Made by a program: the position numbers and the translations under genes. The notes under the pieces are model-generated. The model did no database searches and had not been told where the DNA came from. It saw only the letters and a list, made by a program, of their open reading frames with translations. Below are positions 8,001 through 16,327 of a stretch of 18,723 nucleotides of DNA, piece by piece; position 1 is the first letter of the stretch; the number at the start of each line of letters is the position of its first letter. Location of the stretch: positions 1 to 18,723 of the forward strand of contig CAMVBT010000011.1 of the NCBI GenBank assembly GCA_947165805.1, written 5' to 3'. This DNA comes from an uncultured Clostridia bacterium. GTDB lineage: Bacteria > Bacillota > Clostridia > Oscillospirales > Ruminococcaceae.

Positions 8001-11000
8001 AAAGTTCCGGCGCAGTCGGGAACACACCGTCCGTCGCTGTATCATTGAAGCCGTCAAGCATTTCACGCGCTTCTTCCGACAGTATAGACACCTCGGCGAG
8101 CCACTTTCCCCGTACCATTCCGATAAGTGCGCACTCCACCGCGGACAGGAATCCGCGGATATATCCCTCGCTGTACCTGTCGCCTCTGTACTCCATAGAG
8201 AAACGTATCTTTCCGCCGTCAATGAATACGTTGAGGTTCATCGGAGCCTTTGCCTCGGAAAGCCTTAGCGGCTCGATCTTCGCGGGCTTGCCGCAAAGCG
8301 TGTCGAACGCGAATTCGTCTCCCTGCCACGCGAACATTACATCTGCGTTGACGTTAAGGCTCCGGCATATCTCAGCGAAGGAGTAAATATCGCTGCCCTG
8401 GGAATCCACAAGCTGATCGCTCACCTCGCGGGCAAGCTGAGCCGTGGTCTTCCCCGCCTCTATGCTGACGACTATCGGCAGAGTCTTGACGAGCATCGCC
8501 ACCGTACCGGCAAGACGCGAGTCGTTCCTTCCGCTGTATATACCCGCGAACACAGCCGACTCCGTGCCGAGGTACTTGTTCAGCGTCAATCCGAACGCTG
8601 CCGAGAACAGTCCGTTCATCGACGCTTTGTTATTTTCGCACCATGCCTTTGTCTCAGCAGCGTCGATGCCGGAAGCGTACATTTCATACATACAGGTCAC
8701 GGCACTATGTTCGCCTGTGATATCTCCTGTGGGGAGCGACTGGGTCTCAGCGCCGTCAACAAGTTTTTTGTAGTAGTTTTTCGCTTTTCCGTAAGCGTCC
8801 GACATACGAAGCTTTTCCTCGTTCAGAACGACCTCATAGCCGCTGTAACTCTCGGTTTCGAGCTGTATGCCCTCATACGCCGCCGATACATCGTTTAAGA
8901 ATATACCGATCGAACTGCCGTCCGAGATGATATGATGCATCTCGATAAACAGCCATGTCTTCCCGCCGTGCAGTATCTCAACACGGAAAAGTCTGCCACC
9001 GAGCAGTTTGAACGGCTTCACGAGCTTTTCCTTTTCTTCCTCTATCGACGATATTTCCCGTTCGGTTATCGAGCTTTCGTCGAATGAGAAGTCGCCGTCC
9101 ATACGGCGCATACGCACGTCACCGTCGTCATTTATGAACAGTCTCGTTTTCAGTATAGGGTGAGCGTTGACTGCCGCGACTATTGCGGTCTTCAGCTTCA
9201 CGGTGTCTATGTCGTCAGATATTTCAAGCAGCAGCGGGATATTGTAAAGAGTATCCGAGGGCTTTGCTATACACTCAACGTAGATACCCTCCTGTGTTTT
9301 GGTAAGACCGTAATCCGGCTGTATCCCGAACTTTTCGCTGCCTGATGCCGCGCCCGTCAGGAAGGTCTCAAGTTTGTCTATCGTGTTGTTCTCTTTAAGG
9401 TCGCGGGAGGTCACTGCCGTGTCAAATGCCTTTGCCAGCAGTACATTGAGCCTTATCGCGCCGATAGAGGATAGCCCCGCTTCGTATATGTTCGTGGTTA
9501 TGCCGAATCCGGTATGACCTACGACTTCCGCTATACAGTCAAATATCTTCTGCTGAACATCATTCTGCGGCGGTATGATCTCGATACTCTGTCTCTGCGG
9601 CTTGGGCAGAGCCTTTTTGTTTACCTTCTGGTTCTGGTTGAGCGGAATACTCTCTATTTGCATGGTAACAGCCGGTACCATATACGGCGGCTTACGGTCA
9701 AGGATAAACTCGTTCAATGCGGAAATATCCACGATATCATCGGCAACAACATAAGCTGCTATGAATTTCTCACCGCTTGCCTCGTCCTCAAACGCCTGCA
9801 CGGTAGCATCCCTGATCCCCGGAAACTCGCGGATAACGCTCTCCACCTCGGTAAGCTCGATACGGAAACCGCGCACTTTGACCTGACCGTCATTTCTGCC
9901 GATGAAATCTATCTCGCCGTTCGGCAGCAGACGTACGATATCTCCAGAACGATATGCGCGGGCATAGTCATCGCCGCTGTCAAAGGGATTGCGGATAAAC
10001 ACTTTTTCGGTGAGATCGGGGCGGTTCAGATATCCGCGCCCCACGCCGCGTCCCGCAATCAGCAGTTCGCCGGGAATAAGCGGCGGAAGCCGTCTTCCGT
10101 TCTCGTCAATCACATAGCACTTGTAGTTTTTCAGCGGTCTTCCGATCGGCACACGCTCATAGAGCCTTTCGACAATCTTTATCGTCGTCAGTATCGTACA
10201 CTCTGTGGGACCGTATAAATTGTAGAACGCAGGATCTCCCGATCTCGGCGGCAGAGGAACAAGCTTTTCGCCGCCCGTGGAGAGATATTTCAGGCTTTCG
10301 GCGTTGGTCATCGAGTAGAACTGTCTGCCGACCTGTGTCGTCATGAACGCGTGAGTTATACCCCACTCGTTTATGCGCGCTTCGAGAGCCAGCAGGTCAA
10401 GGCGTATCTCTTCCTCAATGATGTACACGCAGGCACCGGTGGTGAGCGCCGGGTACTGATCCATCATATCAGCGTCAAAGCCATAGCTTGCATAAGCCGC
10501 GACACGCGATGTCTCGTCGAGATGATAGAACTCCCTGTACCAAGCGCAGAAATTTGCAATATTGCGGTGCTCAAGCATAACTCCCTTCGGCGTTCCGGTC
10601 GAGCCGGAGGTGTAGAGCAGTATGAACAGATCGGACGGGTCGGGGTGATCTTTGATCCTGCCGCAGTCCGGAAGCGCGGGAATATCCTTTGTGAGCAGGA
10701 CTTCACCTTTGTACTCCGGCACCCGTGAAAGCAGTTCCTCGTCCGCGATGAGAAGCTTCGCGGACGCGTCAGACATCATAAAGGTTAAACGCTCGGTGGG
10801 GTAAGACGGGTCAAGGGGCTGATATGCCGCGCCCGATTTAAGCACACCGAGTGACGCTGTGGTCATATATGTGCAGCGCGGGATAAGCACGGAAACAACA
10901 TCTCCTTTGCCGATACCGAGAGAACGGATCTTACCGGCTATACGTTCGGAGATATCATCGACCTGCGTGTAGGTCAGAGTCTCGTCCTTGAAGATAACCG

Positions 11001-14000
11001 CTGTGCGGTCGGGGGTTTTCGCAGCCTGCGCTCTGAACATCGACACTATATCGGTCACGGGATAGTCAGCTTCTGTGGCGTTGAAAGTCTCCATTTCGGC
11101 AATATCACCGTCACTTACAAGACGTATATCTTTAAGCTTTCCGCCTTCGCAAAGCCCCGCGACTATGCGTGTATATACCTGCGCCATACGCTTTATCGTC
11201 TCTGCCGCGAATTTTTCGGCGGCGTACTCGAATTTCAGCATATAATCGCCGCTGTTCTGTTTGAGAACATGAAGCGTAAGAGATGCCATCAAATCATCCG
11301 ACTGATATATCTCCATAGGTATGTATCTTCCGTCCATTGTAACGCCGGAAAGCATCTCGCCCTGATATACAAAGAAACAATCGGGATGAATGCCGTATTC
11401 GCCGCAGAGGGAGGCTATATCCGCACTGTCATGTGTGACAAGATCGTGGAACTCCTTCTGGACATCACTCATAAAATCTGCGCAGCAGGCGTTCTCGTCA
11501 ATTTTTGCCAGCACGGGAAGATTGTGTACGAGCATACCTATCGTGTTTTGCAGGACCGGATCATGCCGTCCGTTCTCACCCGTGAAAAACACAACATTCT
11601 TCTGATTGCAGAAAAGTCTCAGCATATACGCGTAGGCACTCATGAACAGCGTGCTTTCGGTAAGATGCTTCTCGCTGAGAGCGGAAATGAGCTTGCCCGA
11701 AAGCTCGGTCTGCTGTGAATAAAGAGTGGTATCGTAAACACCAAGCTTGCCTTTGAAGTCCGCAAGCTCCGGGTAGTCGTCACTGTAAAGCTCTGTGTCA
11801 CCCTCTGCCTGATCGAGCATCTTTCTGTAAACTTCATCGTCCGCCTGCGATATTTCGGGGTGAACGGCTTCGTACTGTGCGAGGGTGAAATTGCTCATTT
11901 CCTCTGCGGCGGGAGCCTCACCGTTATATACGGACGCAATGTTGTTTATGATAAGGGACGCAGTCGTGCCGTCACACACGATATGGTGCATGACAAACAC
12001 AAGAAGCAGTCCCTCCGGCGTGCGGAATAAAGCGGCACGGGTGGGAAGCTCGCTTTCAAGGCCGAATGGAGTATTTATGCTCTGCGCGAGGGCATTCTTG
12101 TCCGTAAGATCGGTGTCACGCACCTCAACAATTATCTTTCTGTCCGGCGAAGGAACAAGTGAAGGCATACCGTCAGCGACCTTCGTCACGGCGCCGAGTA
12201 TCGGACAGCCGTTCAGAACACTCTCTGCCGCATCTTTAAGCCGTACTTCATCAGCACCCATATCGGACGGCATAAACAGCGCGAATACGTTGTTGTATGC
12301 AGTCTCCTTGCCGGAAGCCTGACAGTCGAGATATATGCTCATCTGTGCCTTGGTGAGCGGGTATGAATCGGCGGGAGTTCCCTTGAATGCGGAAAGTGCG
12401 GAGGTTTCACCAATGCTTTCGGCTATATTTTCGGGTGTCCTTCCGTCGAACACCGAGCTTGCGGATATTTCCACACCCCTGTTCCTCAGCGTTTTCTGGA
12501 GCATAAGCACCTTGATCGAATCGCCGCCAAGGGAGAAGAAGTCGTCTCTGATACCCACATCCGCAATGCCGAGGATCTCACCGAACGCCTCACATATATG
12601 TCTCTGTCGCTCATTCACCGGCGGGATATATTCTGCGCGGCGGCGGTCGATCTCAGGCTTCGGGAGCGCCCCGCGGTCGAGCTTGCCGTTTGCGTTCACC
12701 GGGAATTTTTCAAGCCGTGTGAAATATGCCGGGATCATATATTCGGGGAGCTTTTCCGAAAGCGCGGCTTTGATGATATCCTCCCCGATTTCACTTTCCG
12801 CGATGTAATACGCCGCAAGGAAAGTCTGTCCCGTGCTGTCGATAAAGTCCTTGACAACAGCGTCATTTATGCCGTCTGTCCTGCGTATCTCCGCCTCGAT
12901 CTCACCCGGCTCCACACGCTGACCGTTTATCTTTATCATCCAGTCCCTGCGGTTTATGTAGAGGATATTCCCGTCGGGAAGCCGCTTTCCGAGGTCGCCT
13001 GTATGTATGAGTATATCATGACCGTCCTTTTCCCTGAACGGGTTTGGCGTGAATGTTTGTGCGGTCTGTTCGGGGAGCCCGACATATCCGCGTCCCATAT
13101 CTCCCGAAACGCAGATCTCGCCCTCATCTCCGTCATTGCCGTCCTCGTCGAGAAGATATATATCCACACCGTCGGCAGGCTTTCCTATCGGAGTGTTGTC
13201 GTAGCCTCTGTTCACCTCAAAACATGCCGCTATTCCGGCTGTCTCGCTCATTCCGTACATATTCAGCAGACGGAAACCTTCCGGAGCGATCTGCGACATA
13301 CGCTCTCCTGCGGAAAGAACGATCCTGAGGCTGCTGCCCTTCTTCTCAAAATATCTCAGTACCTTAGGAGCGATATACGCGACCGTTACAGACTCTGAAT
13401 CAATGATCTCCGCAAGTCTGACCGGATCCGCCCTCACTTCATCGGGAAGAATATATGCTGTCATTCCGACACAGAGCGGAGTCAGCATATCTACGATATG
13501 AGCTACAAAGTAAAACGGTGCGTTGACTGCGCAGATATCGCTGTCAACCATAGCGGCAGCCTTTACGATGCGCTCTGTTGAGGATTTCAAAGAGCTGTGA
13601 CTGTGTATTATCCCCTTCGGCTTTCCGGTGGATCCCGATGTATACATTATAAGTGCGGTATTCCCGGGTCTGACCTCTGTGGGCTTCTCTATCGGAGCAA
13701 TATCCGCGCAGGCGGCAATAAACGTGTCGTCGATCACGGATTTCGCGCCGCAGTTGTTTTTAATAAACTCCGTCCTGTCCTCGGGGTAGTGATCGGAAAG
13801 CGGGACGTAAGCTCCGCCGGCATACAGAATACCGAAGATCGCTTCAACAAAGCCTATCCCGCGTGATGCCGTGATAAGTACAGACTCACCCGTCTTCAAG
13901 CCGTCTGAGAGGAGCTTTGCGGCAACGCGGCGGGCGTTTTCATCAAGCCCGGAATATGTTATCATTCTGCCGTCTGGCGCAGCGACCGCAGTCTTGGCTC

Positions 14001-14046
14001 CGTTTTTACTTACCTGTTCGTGGAATAATGTTATGATACTGTTCAT
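5023..14046 (-). CDS. Three-module NRPS with terminal reductase (A-T-C-A-T-C-A-T-R), predicted N-acyl dipeptide aldehyde synthetase
   Basis: Residues 1-465 are A1 (YTSGSTGKPKG 135-145), followed by T1 (GGDS, Ser510), C1 (about 560-985, HHIVCDG 687-693), A2 (about 1000-1482, YTSGSTGTPKG 1145-1155), T2 (GLSS, Ser1526 or 1527), C2 (about 1578-1990, HHIISDG 1704-1710), A3 (about 2010-2506, YTSGSTGNPKG 2164-2174), T3 (GGTS, Ser2555) and R (about 2630-3000, GATGFLG 2643-2649, Thr2768, Tyr2801 and Lys2805). No epimerase, methylase or thioesterase is present. Aligning by eye to GrsA gives pocket codes A1 VAVYLAMGIK, A2 DAMFSGLILK and A3 DVIKIGSVSK. A1 lacks Asp235, so it probably loads an acyl starter; A2 looks hydrophobic; Lys in A3 suggests Asp or Glu. 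The reductase should release an aldehyde. GGAGG lies 9 nt before the ATG, one base after the exporter stop. It resembles the gut ruminopeptin-type synthetases as I recall them; substrates are inferred. Confidence 0.93.
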   Translation of the reverse strand: MNSIITLFHEQVSKNGAKTAVAAPDGRMITYSGLDENARRVAAKLLSDGLKTGESVLITASRGIGFVEAIFGILYAGGAYVPLSDHYPEDRTEFIKNNCGAKSVIDDTFIAACADIAPIEKPTEVRPGNTALIMYTSGSTGKPKGIIHSHSSLKSSTERIVKAAAMVDSDICAVNAPFYFVAHIVDMLTPLCVGMTAYILPDEVRADPVRLAEIIDSESVTVAYIAPKVLRYFEKKGSSLRIVLSAGERMSQIAPEGFRLLNMYGMSETAGIAACFEVNRGYDNTPIGKPADGVDIYLLDEDGNDGDEGEICVSGDMGRGYVGLPEQTAQTFTPNPFREKDGHDILIHTGDLGKRLPDGNILYINRRDWMIKINGQRVEPGEIEAEIRRTDGINDAVVKDFIDSTGQTFLAAYYIAESEIGEDIIKAALSEKLPEYMIPAYFTRLEKFPVNANGKLDRGALPKPEIDRRRAEYIPPVNERQRHICEAFGEILGIADVGIRDDFFSLGGDSIKVLMLQKTLRNRGVEISASSVFDGRTPENIAESIGETSALSAFKGTPADSYPLTKAQMSIYLDCQASGKETAYNNVFALFMPSDMGADEVRLKDAAESVLNGCPILGAVTKVADGMPSLVPSPDRKIIVEVRDTDLTDKNALAQSINTPFGLESELPTRAALFRTPEGLLLVFVMHHIVCDGTTASLIINNIASVYNGEAPAAEEMSNFTLAQYEAVHPEISQADDEVYRKMLDQAEGDTELYSDDYPELADFKGKLGVYDTTLYSQQTELSGKLISALSEKHLTESTLFMSAYAYMLRLFCNQKNVVFFTGENGRHDPVLQNTIGMLVHNLPVLAKIDENACCADFMSDVQKEFHDLVTHDSADIASLCGEYGIHPDCFFVYQGEMLSGVTMDGRYIPMEIYQSDDLMASLTLHVLKQNSGDYMLKFEYAAEKFAAETIKRMAQVYTRIVAGLCEGGKLKDIRLVSDGDIAEMETFNATEADYPVTDIVSMFRAQAAKTPDRTAVIFKDETLTYTQVDDISERIAGKIRSLGIGKGDVVSVLIPRCTYMTTASLGVLKSGAAYQPLDPSYPTERLTFMMSDASAKLLIADEELLSRVPEYKGEVLLTKDIPALPDCGRIKDHPDPSDLFILLYTSGSTGTPKGVMLEHRNIANFCAWYREFYHLDETSRVAAYASYGFDADMMDQYPALTTGACVYIIEEEIRLDLLALEARINEWGITHAFMTTQVGRQFYSMTNAESLKYLSTGGEKLVPLPPRSGDPAFYNLYGPTECTILTTIKIVERLYERVPIGRPLKNYKCYVIDENGRRLPPLIPGELLIAGRGVGRGYLNRPDLTEKVFIRNPFDSGDDYARAYRSGDIVRLLPNGEIDFIGRNDGQVKVRGFRIELTEVESVIREFPGIRDATVQAFEDEASGEKFIAAYVVADDIVDISALNEFILDRKPPYMVPAVTMQIESIPLNQNQKVNKKALPKPQRQSIEIIPPQNDVQQKIFDCIAEVVGHTGFGITTNIYEAGLSSIGAIRLNVLLAKAFDTAVTSRDLKENNTIDKLETFLTGAASGSEKFGIQPDYGLTKTQEGIYVECIAKPSDTLYNIPLLLEISDDIDTVKLKTAIVAAVNAHPILKTRLFINDDGDVRMRRMDGDFSFDESSITEREISSIEEEKEKLVKPFKLLGGRLFRVEILHGGKTWLFIEMHHIISDGSSIGIFLNDVSAAYEGIQLETESYSGYEVVLNEEKLRMSDAYGKAKNYYKKLVDGAETQSLPTGDITGEHSAVTCMYEMYASGIDAAETKAWCENNKASMNGLFSAAFGLTLNKYLGTESAVFAGIYSGRNDSRLAGTVAMLVKTLPIVVSIEAGKTTAQLAREVSDQLVDSQGSDIYSFAEICRSLNVNADVMFAWQGDEFAFDTLCGKPAKIEPLRLSEAKAPMNLNVFIDGGKIRFSMEYRGDRYSEGYIRGFLSAVECALIGMVRGKWLAEVSILSEEAREMLDGFNDTATDGVFPTAPELFATAAEASPDEIAVIARSGQVKVTYRELWCKAKSIANALIESGVRTNDRVALYMERDEDIYAVREGIMLSGGTFVSLEPEYPDDRILYILKDAGITRLITAKTLYGKRNTLFDGLDILFTDDISKDVINGSSFDLPVKIERESAAYLIYTSGSTGNPKGVEIKHSNLANLLAYNEKNTLAKAYVDNSTIFLALAAITFDVSVIEEMMPLYHGKAVSIATDEEIHNPLLLMRTVTNTGVDMMKCTPSYLQSILDVPEAAGALGRLKALIVGAEPFPAALYAKIRKAGFTGTLFNSYGPTETCVSVSIGVLDGGQVTVGGPTLNTYFLIRDSFGNFLPPYARGELVIAGAQVGKGYVNLDEMTREKFITVKINGKDVPAYRSGDVAYFNGRGEIVHCGRNDNQVKIRGLRIELDGIENVMNSFPGIKRSAVIVKGTGDGSFLCGYYASEQPVDETKLTAHMKETLTVYMIPGVFVHLTEFPLTVNGKINRKALPEPQFTQKKRSEKAASSELQQKIAAMFAKALGLDSVAADEDFFEIGGTSILASKVAMQAMVENIPIAYKDIFAFPTVEALERNILGKNGESKRSDTICEPAVEDKEIPEIKPALEYNTMKHIREVTSVPLGDILLTGATGFLGIHMLHELLENEKGKITCLIRKGSSETARKRLESMLVYYFDTNCAAEFDSGRLKAMDGDITDRELVLAQDGISFGTVINCAACVKHFAKDDILERVNVKGVGNLVALCEKTGARLIQISTVSVAGENVDHALPDTAVMRENMLYFGQDLSNQYINSKYKAEELILREIAAGRLKAKVIRVGNLMSRDSDGEFQANSVTSGFMRNLKGYAAIGAYPVSEMARPVEFSPIDLVAKAVRLLSGTPDKFTVFHAVNGHWIEMGDVVAAMNNAGIPVDAVNEEEFSKRMSEAMRDEKKNMLVSGLISYLSADAETVRSYVPEDHTFTKNVLYRLGYRWPLTDERYLESAIESLISLGFFDSDAE

Positions 14047-14047
14047 T

Positions 14048-15811
14048 TCAGTGTTCCTCCGTTATTGCATTTCTTCCGACTTCGATGACTGTGTTATTGA
14101 GGTCTATAGAACGGACATAGTCAATGTCTGAAGCTAACCGCTTGACGATCCCGATACCGCTTATATCGAACAGATCGCCGTCAAACTCGTAAGATGTCGG
14201 GTCAAACGGGATCCCGTTGTCCCTTAAGCGCATTCTCAGCACTTCCGGTTCTATCGTAAGACAAAGATCTATCCACTCCGAGCTTTTCCCGCCGTAGGCT
14301 ATGATGTTTTCGGTCATTTCTTCCGCCGCGACCGTCATACGGTTAGCGAGAGTGCGCTCAACACCATTCTCCACAGCAAACTCAAGCATACGTCTGACAA
14401 GTGCCGGAACTTCCTCCTTGTCTGCCGGTATGGAAAGGTCGAGACATTCGCCGGTGTTCGTTCCCGGAAGTATGAACGCAGGGTTTTTTGGGTGCTTTAT
14501 AAAGCCGATGACAAGCGAAACTGCCGCAGTCAGCCCTTCGGATATCACAAACGACAGCCCCATTGCAATAAAACCGCTGCTGTCCGCAGAAAGCGCGAGA
14601 CTTATAGAGATATAAGCTGCGGGGAGTATTATCGTGCCATTTTCGAGAAGGGTTATAAGGCTTGCGAACCTTGTCTCGCCAATGCACTGATAATAGCTTG
14701 TAAGGAACTTGTTCCATACAAAAAACGGAAGACAGAGCATAAAGCAGCGCATTGCCGGAACGGTAAAGCCGAGAAGCGATCCTTCATTTACCCCGAACAG
14801 TCCCGCGACCTGACCGGCGAAGATCATAATGCCAATCAGAAGGCCTGCCGTGACTATCCCGGCTGTTTTAAGCGTTCTTAATGCAACCGACCGCAGCCCG
14901 TAATAGTCTTTTTCTCCGTAAAGCACACCCGCAAGATTTGGTATCACGCCGATGATACCGCCCGTTACCATAAGCATTATCATCATAACATTGGAGCACA
15001 CAGTGTATATCGTAAATCCTTCTTCCCCGAGAAGTCCCTTGATGATAAAGTTCAGTCCGAGTGACTGGACAAGCTTCATACCCATATATATGAGTGTCGG
15101 AGAGCCCGACTTTAACGCTGCCGCAGCCGATGACAGAGCAATGACAGGTCTCAGCGAGAGCATCTTTCCTTTCATCCTGATGTATTTTATGTACACCGCC
15201 ATTCCGCCAAGATAGCCTATCACAGTTGACAGTGCCGCACCCTTGATGCCGAGAGGCGTGTATGCAAGGAATATGTAGTCAAGGACAAGATTTATCACAT
15301 TGGAAACGATGATATAGGCGGACGACAGCCTGGGCTGACTTTCCACGCCCATGAAGTTCATCAGGTACAGCCCTATGCCGATAACGGGACACCCGAGCAT
15401 CCATATAAACATATAATCCCGCGCAAGCCCTTCAAATTCGCCTCCGCCCGAAAGCAGATGTGCCACAGGATCACACAGGAAGAAAGCCGCCAGCACAAAC
15501 AGTGCTCCGAAAATGACTGTAAGCCAGAACACAGTCGAGAATATATCAGATGCGCTCTTTTTGTCACGTTTTCCGAGAAACGTGGCTGCCGCTATTGCCG
15601 CGCCTGTTCCTAGACCGAACCCCACCACCTGCTCCAAAAGCGCTACCGGCATACATAGCATTATCGCCGACATAGCCTTTGTCCCGAGCAGGTTGCCCAC
15701 AAGCATCGTATCTACGATGTTGCCGAGCTGCATCGCCATATTCATCATTATCGACGGCAACATATACTTAGCGATCTTGCCGTCTATCAGCCTGTGATTA
15801 CGCTGTGCCAT
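14048..15811 (-). CDS. MATE-family exporter fused to a C-terminal RsbW-like HATPase domain
   Basis: Residues 1-440 form a MATE (multi-antimicrobial extrusion) transporter of about 12 membrane helices, with the family's start region (YMLPSIMMNMAMQLGNIVDTMLVG, about 16-39, split here by position) and a normal MATE length. Residues 455-587 are an added cytoplasmic GHKL domain: N box VAAEEMTENIIAYG (494-507, Glu498 and Asn502), G1 RDNGIPFDP (530-538) and G2 SGIGIV (551-556). The DxGxPFDPT(S/T)Y stretch closely matches the stand-alone RsbW-like protein of this operon, so the two domains are homologous. It is the first gene; the ATG at 15811 has AAGGGG 7 nt upstream. The likely job is export of the NRPS product. 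The HATPase could phosphorylate, or be bound by, the STAS protein and so gate transport. That control is inferred and would be unusual for a MATE protein. Confidence 0.9.
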   Translation of the reverse strand: MAQRNHRLIDGKIAKYMLPSIMMNMAMQLGNIVDTMLVGNLLGTKAMSAIMLCMPVALLEQVVGFGLGTGAAIAAATFLGKRDKKSASDIFSTVFWLTVIFGALFVLAAFFLCDPVAHLLSGGGEFEGLARDYMFIWMLGCPVIGIGLYLMNFMGVESQPRLSSAYIIVSNVINLVLDYIFLAYTPLGIKGAALSTVIGYLGGMAVYIKYIRMKGKMLSLRPVIALSSAAAALKSGSPTLIYMGMKLVQSLGLNFIIKGLLGEEGFTIYTVCSNVMMIMLMVTGGIIGVIPNLAGVLYGEKDYYGLRSVALRTLKTAGIVTAGLLIGIMIFAGQVAGLFGVNEGSLLGFTVPAMRCFMLCLPFFVWNKFLTSYYQCIGETRFASLITLLENGTIILPAAYISISLALSADSSGFIAMGLSFVISEGLTAAVSLVIGFIKHPKNPAFILPGTNTGECLDLSIPADKEEVPALVRRMLEFAVENGVERTLANRMTVAAEEMTENIIAYGGKSSEWIDLCLTIEPEVLRMRLRDNGIPFDPTSYEFDGDLFDISGIGIVKRLASDIDYVRSIDLNNTVIEVGRNAITEEH

Positions 15812-15840
15812 TTGTTTACCCCTTACGGTTCAGTTTCTTT

Positions 15841-15868
15841 AGTATACCTTTAAAAACCACTTTGAAAA
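15841..15868 (-). promoter_or_regulatory. Proximal promoter candidate of the NRPS operon
   Basis: On the minus strand TATACT (15841-15846) has TTTTCA (15863-15868) 16 nt upstream. The start site would be near 15834, giving a leader of about 23 nt before the exporter ATG. The -10 is good and the -35 weak, so it may need an activator or be secondary to the distal promoter. Confidence 0.45.
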
Positions 15869-15929
15869 GAGAAAATGAGATAGGTGCGTCAGATACAGGG
15901 AAAGCCGACGAAAGCGGGCTGGTCTGTCG

Positions 15930-16112
15930 GTCTTCTGTCGGTCATCCCTCTCTGGCTTCGCCACCTCCCCCAGCGGGGGAGACACCCTCTGTCTCACAAG
16001 CTCGACACCTCCCCGCTGCCGGGGAGACCACGCCCGATTAGGAGACTTGACGAAGTAGATGATCACGGCGGGAAGCCGTGGTATTGCCGCCAAAAGCGCG
16101 CAGGACGCGCGC
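15930..16112. repeat. Hairpin-rich GC repeat element in the operon leader
   Basis: Four perfect stems lie in a row: CTCCCCC-AGC-GGGGGAG (15965-15981), CTCCCCG-CTGC-CGGGGAG (16009-16026), CACGGC-GGGAA-GCCGTG (16064-16080) and GCGCGC-AGGAC-GCGCGC (16096-16112). The first two are near-copies of each other. The style matches dispersed palindromic repeats that I recall from Faecalibacterium and Ruminococcus relatives. If transcription starts at the distal promoter, all four lie in the 5' leader of the exporter mRNA. On the minus strand the GCGCGC stem is followed by TTTT and could act as a weak attenuator. I see no gene in 15870-16240. Confidence 0.6.
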
Positions 16113-16180
16113 ATACAAAGCGGCATAAAGCGGATAGCTCTTTTTCTCTCAAAACAGGTTTTGTGAGATTTTATAAATCA

Positions 16181-16209
16181 ATTATACATTTTCTTCTACA
16201 TATTGTCAA
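16181..16209 (-). promoter_or_regulatory. Distal consensus sigma-A promoter upstream of the NRPS operon
   Basis: On the minus strand TTGACA (16204-16209) is separated by 17 nt from TATAAT (16181-16186), a perfect match to the housekeeping consensus in both boxes and spacing. The start would be near 16174, about 363 nt before the exporter ATG, with no other minus-strand gene between. A small hairpin (TCTC...GAGA, 16147-16168) would sit at the very 5' end of the transcript. Confidence 0.75.
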
Positions 16210-16280
16210 TAATTAAAAAAATTATTTCTGGCCCTGCGTTTATGGTTGGGAAATCAGTCTGTCGGAAAATTCATTCTGAA

Positions 16281-16313
16281 ACAGCCGCTTGCCCGTTAAA
16301 TGCAAGCGGCTGT
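16281..16313. terminator. 12-bp perfect hairpin, probable terminator of the DUF6809-like remnant
   Basis: ACAGCCGCTTGC (16281-16292) pairs perfectly with GCAAGCGGCTGT (16302-16313) around a 9-nt loop. It lies 14 nt past the stop of the minus-strand remnant. The T-run behind it on that strand is short (TTTC). It also insulates the distal operon promoter from upstream transcription. Confidence 0.55.
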
Positions 16314-16327
16314 TGACTATAATGATG

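Noticed and set aside
15930..16112. Riboswitch or T-box in the operon leader
   Set aside because: The hairpins are simple perfect stems with near-duplicate sequences, no known aptamer or T-box core is recognisable, and they fit a dispersed palindromic repeat better.
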